The translations under genes and the position numbers were made by a program. From Klebsormidium nitens (taxonomy: Eukaryota > Streptophyta > Klebsormidiophyceae > Klebsormidiales > Klebsormidiaceae), in assembly GCA_000708835.1 (NCBI GenBank), contig DF236963.1, positions 310,001 to 374,000 of the forward strand: a stretch of DNA of 64,000 nucleotides, written 5' to 3'. Shown here piece by piece: positions 49,014 through 61,000 of the stretch. Every line of letters starts with the position of its first letter. The first letter of the stretch is position 1. Under the pieces are notes generated by a model. It had not been told where the DNA came from. It saw only the letters and a program-made list of their open reading frames with translations, and did not search any database.

Positions 49014-52000
49014 TTAGAATATCAGCTCACTTGAGTGTTCAACTTCGTATGGCACCTTCCTGAAAGAAAAGTAAGCGATCGAAGCAGAACAATGATAGCA
49101 AAAGCAGGGGCGACCAAGGCCGGGAGTTTCACCTGAAAATGGTCGCCAAAAGCCGCCCCGTGCAAGGTCGTGATCTCGTTGAGGCCGATCTGGTGCAGGT
49201 CTGGTTCCGCCCACCGCTGCTGTAGCACCACCGCGCGGAGCTCTGCGTTGTTGCGTTGCCGGTGGGGGTATCTATACGAGACCTGGAAATAAGGGGGGGA
49301 GAAAGGTCAAGTGACGTCAGCAGATCATGATGCAACGTCACTGCTGCAGCACTACCGCGTGCAGCTCCGCGTTGTTGCAATGCCGTTGGGGGTATCTGTA
49401 CGAGACCTGTAAATATTGGGGGAGCGTTGTTATGAGTGACGTCAGCAGGCCATAATGCAACGTCAGCCACTGCTGCTGCAGGGCCGCCGCGCGGAGCTCC
49501 GCGTTGCCGTGCTGTCGGATGGGATACTTTACGACACCTAGAATTCAGGGGGATGACAACAGGTTACGAGCAGATACTGATGTGACGTCAGCCACACTTG
49601 CTCTCTTGTTCTGTGAATCGACCGAACCGGTATTATTGGGAGTACTATTACAACACAAAAGACGAAGGGGATTTTCTAGGGTACAACCACATTGCGAATA
49701 TGACGACGTCAGCGTAAAGCAAGAAACGTCAGCCTAGCAAGTTCACCTAGAAAGAAGGTTTCAATTAGTTTGTAATAGCAGCGTGTGGCACTGGAACGAC
49801 GTCTGTAATGTGCAAGTGCGAAGGGGAGAAGACGTTGTCGTAAATCTGACGTCAAGGGTGTCGGGGAACGTGACGTCAGGGCTCGACTGTTATCGACTCC
49901 ACGGTAGACGCTCCGCACCAAGCGTCCAACGCAACAGCCGAACAGTTTGTCCGGCAAAAGAATGCTTTGTTATCCAACCGAGATGGCCAGCCTTATAGTA
50001 CCTTGAGATAATATACGCAGAGACCAAACACCCAGACGTCGTGAGCTATCTCTTTTTAGAAAAGCTCCACAGGTTTGGCTTCCAACTGGTGCGAACACAC
50101 AGGACTGTAGACTCCGACGTCGTCACAAGACTCAACTTGCGGATCAAAAGTCGTATACGCAGTTCGGAAATTGAAAACACGCACCTGCCGCCGCATGGCC
50201 CCCCGTTCCTCCGCGTCTTCGACGGGCGTCCATTCCGTGGCGGAATAGTCCTGCCACCCGAGAGCGGAAGCCACCTGCTGGTCGAGCTGGTTGTCATACA
50301 TAATCTGCAGAAGCGAGAGCACAAAACATCTTGTATCATTTTGAAGTGAACGTCCGCTGACGTCAGAAGACACTTGCGGTCCGCAGGGTTCTCAAAGCGA
50401 AGTCGACCGGTCCCATTGCGCACGATATCTGTGCCTTTCCATGCCACAAATCTCGATGAACCTCTGAAAAAATACTCGACCTAACCGTTTCAGAAAGCTA
50501 CACAAGTCGAGACTCATCCGCCAGATTCGCTTTCTGAACCGCCACAGGAGCTCTTAGTGCACGATCTCTTCTGCAGTCGTTGTCTCCGCATCTTCGACGC
50601 CCGGTGTAACCTAAGATGCTTACCTCAAGGAACGCCTCGGGCGTAATGGGCACATCCATTTCTAAAGCTAGCGTCATCTCCGGCTCTTCCATCGCGAGAA
50701 ACTCCTCTTCGTCCAGCACCGTGCTCGACACCTCGCGCATCTCTTCCCGGTCGCGCTCCACTTTGCCGTGCTGCTTATGCAACAGTCTCATCGTCCGGAA
50801 CGCGTTCCCCGGATGGACGAAGTTCTCGAAGCGGAACACGTGGCGGCCCGCCTTGTCCAGTGACGTTGCGTGCTTGATCGCCTCGGGGGTTGCGCTGGCT
50901 TTCAAATAACTGCAGGGTTAGACATAGGGTTAGGTGCTCTCGTTTGCAATCACACCGAGGATAAATGAAAGAACAAACTCCGGAAGGCTTTCTTTTGGAG
51001 ACCGGGTTTTTGATCGGCGGCCCGTCTTGTCGAGTGAGAACGCGGGCTCGATCGCCTCGGGGGTCGCGCTGGCCTTCAATAACTGCAGAATCTAGCGTTC
51101 ATGATCAAGACGCCTTCTTCTGCAACCCACTCAAAGAAAACGGACAAAATACTTCTGGCATTGTGAAGGCGAATTAAATTTGAGGACGTCTGGGACGGCT
51201 GGACACGTGCTTGATCGCCTCGGGACTCCCGCTCGCTCTCAGGTGGCGAGCATAGATGCAAGTCTGCTCGCCTTATTTTCAAAAATGGTTGAAGGTGGGC
51301 GTAGGCGCAGAGTCAACTTTCAAGGGTGTTCTGCTGCGCAGTGGGTCAAGTTTGACGGCTGCTCTGGTGGTAACTTGAGGAATTGCTGTCAGAAGTGGAA
51401 CGCAAAAGTTGCTCCGCCGCAGGTAGTACTCGCCTTCCAGAAGCTGCAAAGAAACGGCTCGAAGTGGTGTTTTTTACTCAAGAAAAGGCGGACATGCAGC
51501 TGCAGTTGCGTCGCAGATGCTGAGAGATCTTTCATACAAGTAAACGGGGCACGCGAGTTTGTTCGAGGAGGTATCATCCGTCAGATTCATTTGCAGGGCT
51601 CGTTGAGAGGAAGAGATTATATGTGTGGACTTTCAAGGGCTAATTTCAAGACATCTGTACGAACGACCGCAGAGCAATGTCACGTGTGACGGGAAGCTGC
51701 ACACGCGACTCAGTACGGAGAAGACAGCGGATGTGTCGGAGCGGTTACAATGAGGGAATCTGTTATCTGATCTGGAGCTACTTGTGTACCTCTCAGACCA
51801 GGGGGACGGTCACATCTCGTCAACCGTGGAAGTGATTTGAGCTCTCCCAATATTGGAAGCTTTCGACGAGCCAGAGATGCTGGTCTGCCAAACTCTGACT
51901 GCTCAAGGCCGTATGCCCTCTTTCCGAACTCTTTGCCTCCACAGACAACTCCCACAGGAAAGTCGTTGCAGGATTCCGAAAAGATAGAAAGATAGAGGAA

Positions 52001-55000
52001 AGATGTACAAAGATCTACGAGAGATCCACAAAGTTCCACGCCGCTCACATCTTGACGTGCGGGAAGAGGATGGTCTGCAGCGCCATGAGCGCTTTTGGCG
52101 TCGTCCGCTCCTTGATCTCCTCGATGTCCTCCCACGCCAGCGTGAACGAAATCTTGGTGCCGAAATGGTTCGAGTAGAAGGCGAGCAGATTGGGCGACAA
52201 ATAGATACGACCCTGGAAGGTAAGAAAGGATAGTTGAAGAGGGTCTAGCTTTGTCCTTGTCCAAAGCGTCATGGCGAAGCGCGGGTTTCGAGGAAGTGTG
52301 AGAACAAGGCCAGCGGGTTGGGGCGACAGGAAGTTGCGGCCCTGCGAACCCGCCCTGAGAAAAGGGCGGGTTGGTTTTCACACACGGCAGGAGCAAGCAC
52401 TTTGAGATTACTAGGTGATGTGATGCTAAAAATACTTGGGTTGCTCTTGTCAACAAGCGTGTTCGAGGAACGAATAGCAGGTTGGGCGACCATTTGTTGC
52501 GGCCGCGATAAAATATGAAACAGTACAGAACTTGAGCATCAACGGACCGGCATTAATCAGATGCGAGACTATCTGCTCCGAAACATGCTCGATCGAAGAG
52601 GAATCATCAGCAACTTTACCGACAACGAAGGATGCTGCCTTGTTGGCCCTCAGACAGGGTGAGAGAGGTGTTCGGGCATTTTTGCGCAGACGAGCTTTAC
52701 AAGCCTCCACGATTAGCCAGCCCCAGATGCTTATACTTGCATTTGGAGCCGAGCCTAGAGTGCATTGGCGCGATGTCAGTTCCTAGAAACGAAAGTCCAA
52801 ACGGCGTGCAATAGCAGCCGAAAGACAATTACAATTTGATACTTTGCAAGGAAGAAAAGAGAGGTTCTGCCCTCACCCCGGCGTTGGGCCCCCGCTTTCG
52901 TTTGAGTTGGCACGCGAAGTTGTCAATGAGGATCTCGTGTTCGGGCAGGGAGAAGAGGCGGTGGAAGGGGCCGCTGTATTGTGACTTCTCGGCTTTGATC
53001 TGCAGAGAGTGGAGAAAAGGACTCTGACGGCCTTCATATCAACGTCGAACTCTCTGCACAGAATGGGGATGGGGAGGACTAACCGGCCTGATCTGCGCAA
53101 TGACTTGTCCGCTTCCTCTGCACAATGTTCGAAAGGGAATATCAAACCGCCTTGAAATGCATGGCCGGAATGTCGGGAAACGTGACCGTTCTTATAAAAA
53201 GCTTTTGACTCACAAAGCTCCAGGTTTTCGAGCCTCTACACTGACACTGGTTCCAATGGCTGCGAGTGGCGCGCAGTAGAAAGGTACCTTAGATGCGGAG
53301 ACAAGTGCGCTTCGAAAATCGCGCAAAGGCGGGGCAGACATCGGTGTCAGGAATAGACGAAGGCTCTTGTCCTTGTACATTGTTTTCAGCTCCCAACGCG
53401 GCAAACTGGCGCAACCCATTATCCTGGAGCCCAATCCCGCTACTAGACTTGTAGAGAGCCGTAACGTAATCTACTAATCTAGAACGCTATCAGGCTAAAA
53501 CCAGTAATGTTCTCATGCTTCTCTCCCCTCTCCTGCTCGACGATCCCGCCATTGGCCCCGTCTTTTATGCCGCAGCGTTCTCTGACCACTGAACTCTCAA
53601 AACCAAAATCAACGATCGGAATCTTCGTGACGACCTGTAAACACTATAACCACTAAAACCACCCCACCTTCTTTCCCGTCTCCTGCTCTACTCCCCAAGA
53701 AGGTGAACGGAGAAACTGCCAGTCGCAGTCGTTCAAAGATTCTAAAAAGACTGGTTGTTCTCACCTTCTTCCCTGTCTCCTGCTCCACGATCTCCGTCAG
53801 CTCCCGCGTGCGCGTCCCCGCCTCGCTCGCGTTCTCGTTGTTGAGCACGATCTTCAGGTGCAACCGCGCGCCGGTCCCGCGCACTTTCTCGCCCTCCAAG
53901 TAGACCCACAGATCGTTCAGGCCTTCCGTGGTGTACTTCAGGAAGTCGACTTCTGCGATGCCGAGTGTTTGCGCGTCGGAGAATGGGCCCTCGTAGTCTT
54001 CGACGGCGATGGCCAGGTAGCGGGGGCACGAGTCCATCGGGTCGAACTGGTGCACCTCTGTGATGAGAAAGCACGCTGGTGTGACTATCAGCCGCGCAAC
54101 GATTCTGTGCCGTAATTTTGTAGTAGCAGACACTTTTCATCTACTACCATTCCTCCGATTGAAACAAACCTTGCTAAAGGACCTAGGAAGAGATAAGGAC
54201 GTGTGAAAGGGCCGGGTAGGAGTTTGAGAAAGCTTTCAAATGTTCGCGATCGAGACACCTTGGTTTTGGCCTCTTCGAAGATGCAAATTTTCGTTTGTGG
54301 CTGTCCAAATACTCGCACAGGGGTGCTTTTATTTCAAGGATCGCAGAAAGTACGTTCGTCACCGGCTACCCTATCAAACGGAATGAGAAATGCAACTTAC
54401 ATCATGTTCAAAGAGCAACGGGAAGAGAAGGTCGAATTGGAACGGGATCAAGGGGTTGGATCCTGTTTTCGAGGCTTTAAGCATGGGAAGATTACGATGC
54501 AAAACCACACTGGAAAGAGATTAAATAAGCGCAGAGATTGTAGCAAGCATCGTCGAACACGCAACGAATCGTTAGTCCCTTTCTCAGGGTGTCTCCTTTG
54601 CCAAACTTCTAAGGCACATGCATTGCGGGTATTGACCCTAAAGGTTTGACGCTTCCGTGTCGGCAGCCCAGCAGCACAAAGTGATTCCTACTAAGCGCGT
54701 TTTCGACGCCACAGCAAATTCTGGCGTCGATTCCGGTACCAACCCCAGCGGAAACTTGGAACATTGGGCGAAAGCTCACCGTTCCATCGAGTGTCTTGTC
54801 CCTGCACTTTGACGCTGCTTGTTCGTGACTGCCCGCCGCAGCCGAGCAGCACAAAGGGATCCCTCTTGAGCCCGTTCTCGTCGACCATGGGCAGGTTTTG
54901 TGCCTCCAGGATCGCAACACTCAGCTGCCAACCGTTAACATTTACGTTGGGCGCTTGGTTGTCGCCTATAACTGCGGAATGGGAAAAGCGATTTGGATGA

Positions 55001-58000
55001 GAGTCGAGACTGTGAGAATGCGATCTGGATCGGTCCCATTCAGTTGAGACGAGCGCGACCGATATGCGTAAAAACGCATCAAAAAATGAAGGTTCAAGGG
55101 TTTCTTGAATTGAGAAGAAGAAGAAGTCGAGGGCCTTGCCTTCGTCTTCGTTTGCAAGGACGATGACGTATCTGAAACTTCGAATTCGGGCCGCTGAGCT
55201 TCCATTCCTTGGAAATTTCTGTAAGCGGACGTAGGCAATATTCCTTTTCGGCAGAATCGATTGACCATCTGAAGTCAGCTTGCGTTAGCTTGCGTCGAGC
55301 ATCATGGCCTGGCAAATCCGCATCCAAGTCTTCGACGACACTGCTTAGGCACAAAAGCTGAGGTATACAACAAACACCACAAAGCACCAGAGATCACAGT
55401 GGAATGAAAGTTGCTCCAAAGGCAGGGTGCAGATGCTTGTGATTGTAATACGTCTGAAGGTAAAGCCGTACAAACGATTGAACCGAGCGCCGACTGAGAG
55501 CCCGACCAGAACCCTCTTGTCACCCGTTATGGGGTCTTAGACCGCCAGACCTGAGGAGGGCTTCAGGAAGTTCGAAAGGAGCAGAAGACAGTATGGAAGC
55601 AGCGGACAAATGATGTGGCTGCACATGACAGAGGGACCAAGCGGAAGACGTCAAGCGATGCAGGGGAGGAATCGCCATGTTGTCGCGTTTCTTGCAACGG
55701 TGGCATATAGTCGGGCTGGTCGTGGCCCAAAGAACAGTTACCTCATCATGCCTTCCGAAATGGTTAAGAATACCCAACGTGCATCGGTTCTATGGAGGAA
55801 CCCCAATTGCGAACGACCGGGTTTTGTTGACCAGGTTCTGTTGACCGGATTATTAGACCGGGTATTGGTCAGGGGCGCGAGCAGCGGGGCGAGCATACAG
55901 GACTCGATTCTGAAAGCTGCTCATATTGTGTCAACAACAGGAGTGGATGGCCCAAGTCAGAAGTAAATGAACGTTGATCAAATGGCATCAGGATTTCCAG
56001 CTCATCAACGCTGGATTCTAAACCCAGACATCTGCCTCATCGTTGCCTGCCATGACGTACACAAAATCTTTCTTACCAACGGTTGTGTGACCATCATTTG
56101 AGGACTGTGCGGAGTCTGATATTAGAATTTTCATTGTAGACCTCAATTTCAAACTGTTCCAGAAAGACAATTAAACGACATGGATTCATTGTAGACCTCA
56201 ATTTCACACTGCTCCAAAAAGACATTTCAACAACATGGAAAAGGCAACGACGGCCCCCCCGGCAAGGTAAGCAGAAAGGCTAGGCAACAATGGTTTGACA
56301 AATACTATCTTGTCTGGCGCGCCAAGGAGGACACGTGTCACCATCAGGTCGGACTCCTGGCGCCGTACGAGCAGGTGATGTCACAAACGCGGAGCGTTTT
56401 GACAGCTCAACGGGGCAGTTAAACGAGCATTTTCCAAGGCTGCTTCGGCAAACTGGGGTTCGAAATCTCGGAATCGCACAAAGAGATAGAGCTTGATAGG
56501 GCAGCGGTATCAGGATGAGAATGGCATTGCTGGATTGCTTTTCCCATTCTTGCCTCGTCATTACCACAGCTTCCGCCAAGCGTGGAACTGGGAAGCGCAA
56601 AAGGCAGGACTACTGCGCCACCTTTTGAGCTACTGGAAAAGGTTTATGCACCGGACATTGCGAAGCAAAAGAGAAGCTCTCGGTATTGCAGAGTTTCAAA
56701 GGCGTGTCAACAAGGTCCAACCAAGAGGGTCACACCCTCTTTTGCGAGGACTGCCTGAGCAATCACTTCTCGTCTTATCGTCAAGCCTTTGAACCAACTC
56801 GGCCTGGCAATCTACGTTGAGATAATGAGGGCCTCTGCGAAGTCAGAGAGGGAGATTGGGCTTCTGCTCCCATCCGCGATTTGTCATTGGCCCGCGACAA
56901 GAATCAGATAAGATTTTGACCATCCAGCAACCATTTAGAAACATGTCACCAAGCCGCTCGGATCGAGAGGCCTCCTCCCTACGTTGTTGACACTCGATAT
57001 TGCCTTACGGAGAGGCACAAAGCACCCAGATCCAGTAAACCTCGTAATGCTACTAAGTGGCTTTTCTGGCCGCAAAAGGACATTGGCTGACACGGGTGGA
57101 TGTCGCCATAGTTGTTTGCCGCACGTAGCAAAAGAACCCAAGGCGATTCCGCTAAATCAAATGATAAACGCGACAAGTGTGACCTAAAGGTTTATGCTAC
57201 CTCGGCGTCAGCCAGCAACAGAAAGTGTCGTAAATTGACAATGCGCCCTTCATCATTGCCGTTCGAGAACCTTCAAGAAGACGTCCTACGTTCACTCCAT
57301 TCGCGGGTACTTATGCCAACCACGAGAAAGTTAATCAGGTCGAAATCTTGCCTGGTTTAAATCGTTTGCGTCCTTACAAACCAGCCAAGATCTAGGCATG
57401 AGCAGCGCAACGGATTTTCTTAAAAAGTTAAAGCCTGGTTGCCAAGGCACAAGGAAACAGCGTCGACACAAAGTTGCATAGCCTCGGCCGCAGTAAGCAG
57501 GAAAAGCACACACTCAAAGCAGAAGTCTCGTCTGAGGGTGCTCGGACAGATAGTGGAGCATTCTCTAGATGTAAGGGAAATCGACACTGACGGAGTGTGC
57601 CTCCTTTATAACCGCAACTAGCTTCAATCACATTGGGCCATGTCGATCAACATTCAGCATCCGTGGTTCTTGTGGAGGTGCCTCTGTCCCCCTTTCGTAG
57701 TAAGAAAACAAATGCCAGTGCAGAGGCTCAACGGACAATGCAACGAATCTTGGCAGCGTACCCAAATCCGGTCCATCATCGCTCCAGCACCTTGCCACGA
57801 CCACTGGACAAGTGTATCTCTTCGACTCTCGAGGACGCTTCAGTACTAACAGCGCGCGGCACCCTTTGGCCACAAGCGAAGCCTTCCTGACCAGTGCAAA
57901 GGACAATGGGTCCGATCAATGATGAAAGCTCCTTGCAAGCGCAGGCTAGCCAAGTCGGGGCATCAGAGGCAAGGCTTGAGGCTGAGCGTTCGCATCCAAA

Positions 58001-61000
58001 TCACGTCTACAGTGCCGCATCGGCTTACTTCAGAAGAATGGGAAAGCGCTACTCAAGCTGGAGGGGCCGCCTAGCGCACCGTCAATTGGCGAGGACATCA
58101 TCGTCCCTCAATAAGACGCAAAAAGAGGGACAGCGAGTGCTTCAAAGATATTTTGAAGTCGATCGTCACTGAAAACACGTCTGCAATTGCTGCTTTTTTG
58201 CTGCTGAAATGCCTCTACGCTCTTCGACCGCCGTTCGAAGTGCTGAAGGAAGGTATGGGATTGTTTGATTGGTTTCCGCGTTCTGAAACAGAGGGCACTG
58301 CCAGAAGAATGGGAGGCTGAAGGGCAGCGGCATCAACAGCGGAAGCATAGATGGCGTGAGCGTGATGCCCAGTGGCCAGCTTATCATCGCCTTTGCACCC
58401 GACCAAACGGACACTCACAGGGATTACTTCGACTGATTTTAAAAATCAAGGATACGTTGCAGGCCGCACAATACTGGGATGCATTCGTTGGAAGAAACGT
58501 TCTCTCATTGACAGCGCCAGAAGAAAAAGGCGAAAGACTCTGCGGTGATGATGGACAAAACTTTCGTACCACTTCAGGGATCTTGTGTGGGAGAACACTG
58601 TGAGGATGATTGTCGTCATCTCGTCATCCTCTATTGCAACCATCAACTTGGGCAAACAGAGCTGTTGACCTACAAAGACCGCGGTGACGCATAATGGTGG
58701 GTCACTACGAATTCGGGCTCCTAGGTAACACGCTCCTTTCAGATGGATTATGTCACATGGAGAGACGACCACCCTACAGATTTAGCAGAAAACTTCCAGC
58801 TCAAGTCGTGGAGGGGATTACTGGGCGTCCTCGAACCCAGAAAACTTGCACGGTTCGTCCTTGCCGTTCAAGTCGAAGTTGACCAAAATTGCAATCTACT
58901 CATGTCATCAACTATACAAGGCAAGCTTGTCGGAGATTAGCTCGGCTCAAGACCAGCAACACAGAAGTGAGGCAGTCAGACAAGTAAACGAGTAACAGAG
59001 TCTGCCCCTGAATGTGGCCTCGAATGCGGGTCTGTCCACTCAGGCCCGCAGTCATGTGCTGAGGTGGAAGGAGCTTTACGAGAAGCCTCGACACAAAAGG
59101 CTTGATCGTTCTGGATGGGGCTTTTCATGGTTGCGCAGAGCTCTCCCTAAGCACGGAGCGAATGTTCACCTCACCGCACATATAGCCGGTGTCGAATCAG
59201 AGGTTCAACAAAAACTTGGATTGCGCATCACACTGTTTTTGACATATCAAGTCTTTCAAAACAGTGAATTGCGATAATTTCCAAGACTTGAAACGCCTCG
59301 AAATGTCAACCAGGTCCGTCGCATGGTCTCGTTTCATTAGATGAAGCAACGCGGAGGAGAACCAACGGGAAGATAAGTACAAGCTGCTGAAAAAGCGAAC
59401 CTCCGAGCACAGCAACATGATTACAATCTACCAATCCCGCGCGAGGCGTCAGACTGGCAACACCATGGCGTCTCTGAGCTAGTGTGAGCCCACGACATCC
59501 GATGCCCGATCACTGCCTTCAAGATATGTCCAACTGCTGCAATCACGTAGGTTTGACGTACAAGAAAGTGCAGCTGTGCTGTCAATCTGAAAATCAGCCA
59601 GTCGGCAATCCTCGCAAGTCGCATCTTGTGGTTTAGATACGTCAACCAGAATCCAGAGAGGAATAAGAAAAAGAAGATGTTGCACGGTTGAATAGGGAAA
59701 AGGGGTTACGGAACGCGGCTCACCCATGGAGATGCCGTGCCGCAATAGGTCCAGCCCCCTCGAGACCATCATCAGGACCAGGGTCGCGATAACCCCCGCC
59801 CACACTACTTCCCAAACCCTAACCGCGGGGTGTAACCCTAGCCAGAAGACCATGCCCCGGCGCTCGTCTCCCCCGTATAAGTGCAGCCCGAAAATGTGGT
59901 CTGCGAAGCGGTGGGCCGCCAAGCAAAGAACTAGGATGGAGGCGCCGGACGCGACCTGCGGAGAAGCGGCGGGGGTGAGTCAAAACGGAAAACAGGTGAC
60001 CGGATAAAGGTATACTTTATCGACTGGGAAGGCAAATTGTGTGAGTTCCATACTTGTACCTGTAAAGAGTTCTGGGCTGTTCACACGGCAATGTAAGAAT
60101 GAAGAAGACGAGACGCCCGACACCTGCGTAACAGCAATATCAATCTTGCCGCTATTTACGACCACTTCGCTTCCGGCAGTGTGTAAATGTTGACGCTGAC
60201 CCTCGACTCTCCATTACCTGTGCCAACATCAGTCCAACGTCCCAATGAAAGTCGAAAAGGAAATGCAATCGAGCCGGTTGACCGTCTGGACCTCGTCGAA
60301 GTTGCTTTCATCAAGCACTCCGAGGACAGGCGAAGAGCAAGGGAACCATTCGCACCTCAAACACGAGTTTGTTACAGACACTTCGTTGTTTGAGAGCAGA
60401 TATGAGGAAGGTCTGAAAGAAACTCTGGTAAAAAATGCACACATCTCCTCGACGAAAACCACTTTGACCGTCCGCACCTCGTCGAAGACGCTCTCCAGGA
60501 ACGCGTCAATGTCTTGTCCGTCGTCCGACAAGTCCGACGGCAGCAGCTCCAGCGCGCCGCCCTTTCGCCGTCCGCCCTTTCCGTCAAGCCGCTTGCTCGT
60601 GGAACCCGCCGCCAGCGCGTCCTTGTCGAGATGGGCCGCGTACCCCCCCAGAATCTCGACGAACGTCGCGTACGTCTCCTTGAGCCCCTGGGCCATGCCT
60701 TTCTCGATCATGCCCTGGACAGAAGAAAGAAAGAGAGCACAAATGAAGAATGGAAGAAAAGTGGTCCAAGAACACTCCATCGTAGAGTTCCGGCGCGCGT
60801 CTACTCAAGTGTCCTCGAGCTCTGTCATTCTCAACCATGCCTGTACGCTGACCGATCAGAGGAAATATTCAACAGCTGACGTGAGCTTTCTGCCGGATAG
60901 AAGGGGCTGCGTTTTGAGTGGGTTGCAAGCGAAATGGTCTGTCATGCAAGAACGGATGGGGCATCGAGTCGGCAGATTGCCCATACTTTCCTCCGAGACG

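Noticed and set aside
45272-49017. Many ORFs of 60-170 codons on both strands
   Set aside because: No domain, codon bias, or consistent splice pattern; expected by chance in A-rich, stop-poor frames.
51180-51689. 169-codon plus-strand ORF inside C2-GRAM intron 9
   Set aside because: Begins in a ghost of exon 10 read antisense; Cys/Arg-rich with no recognisable motif.
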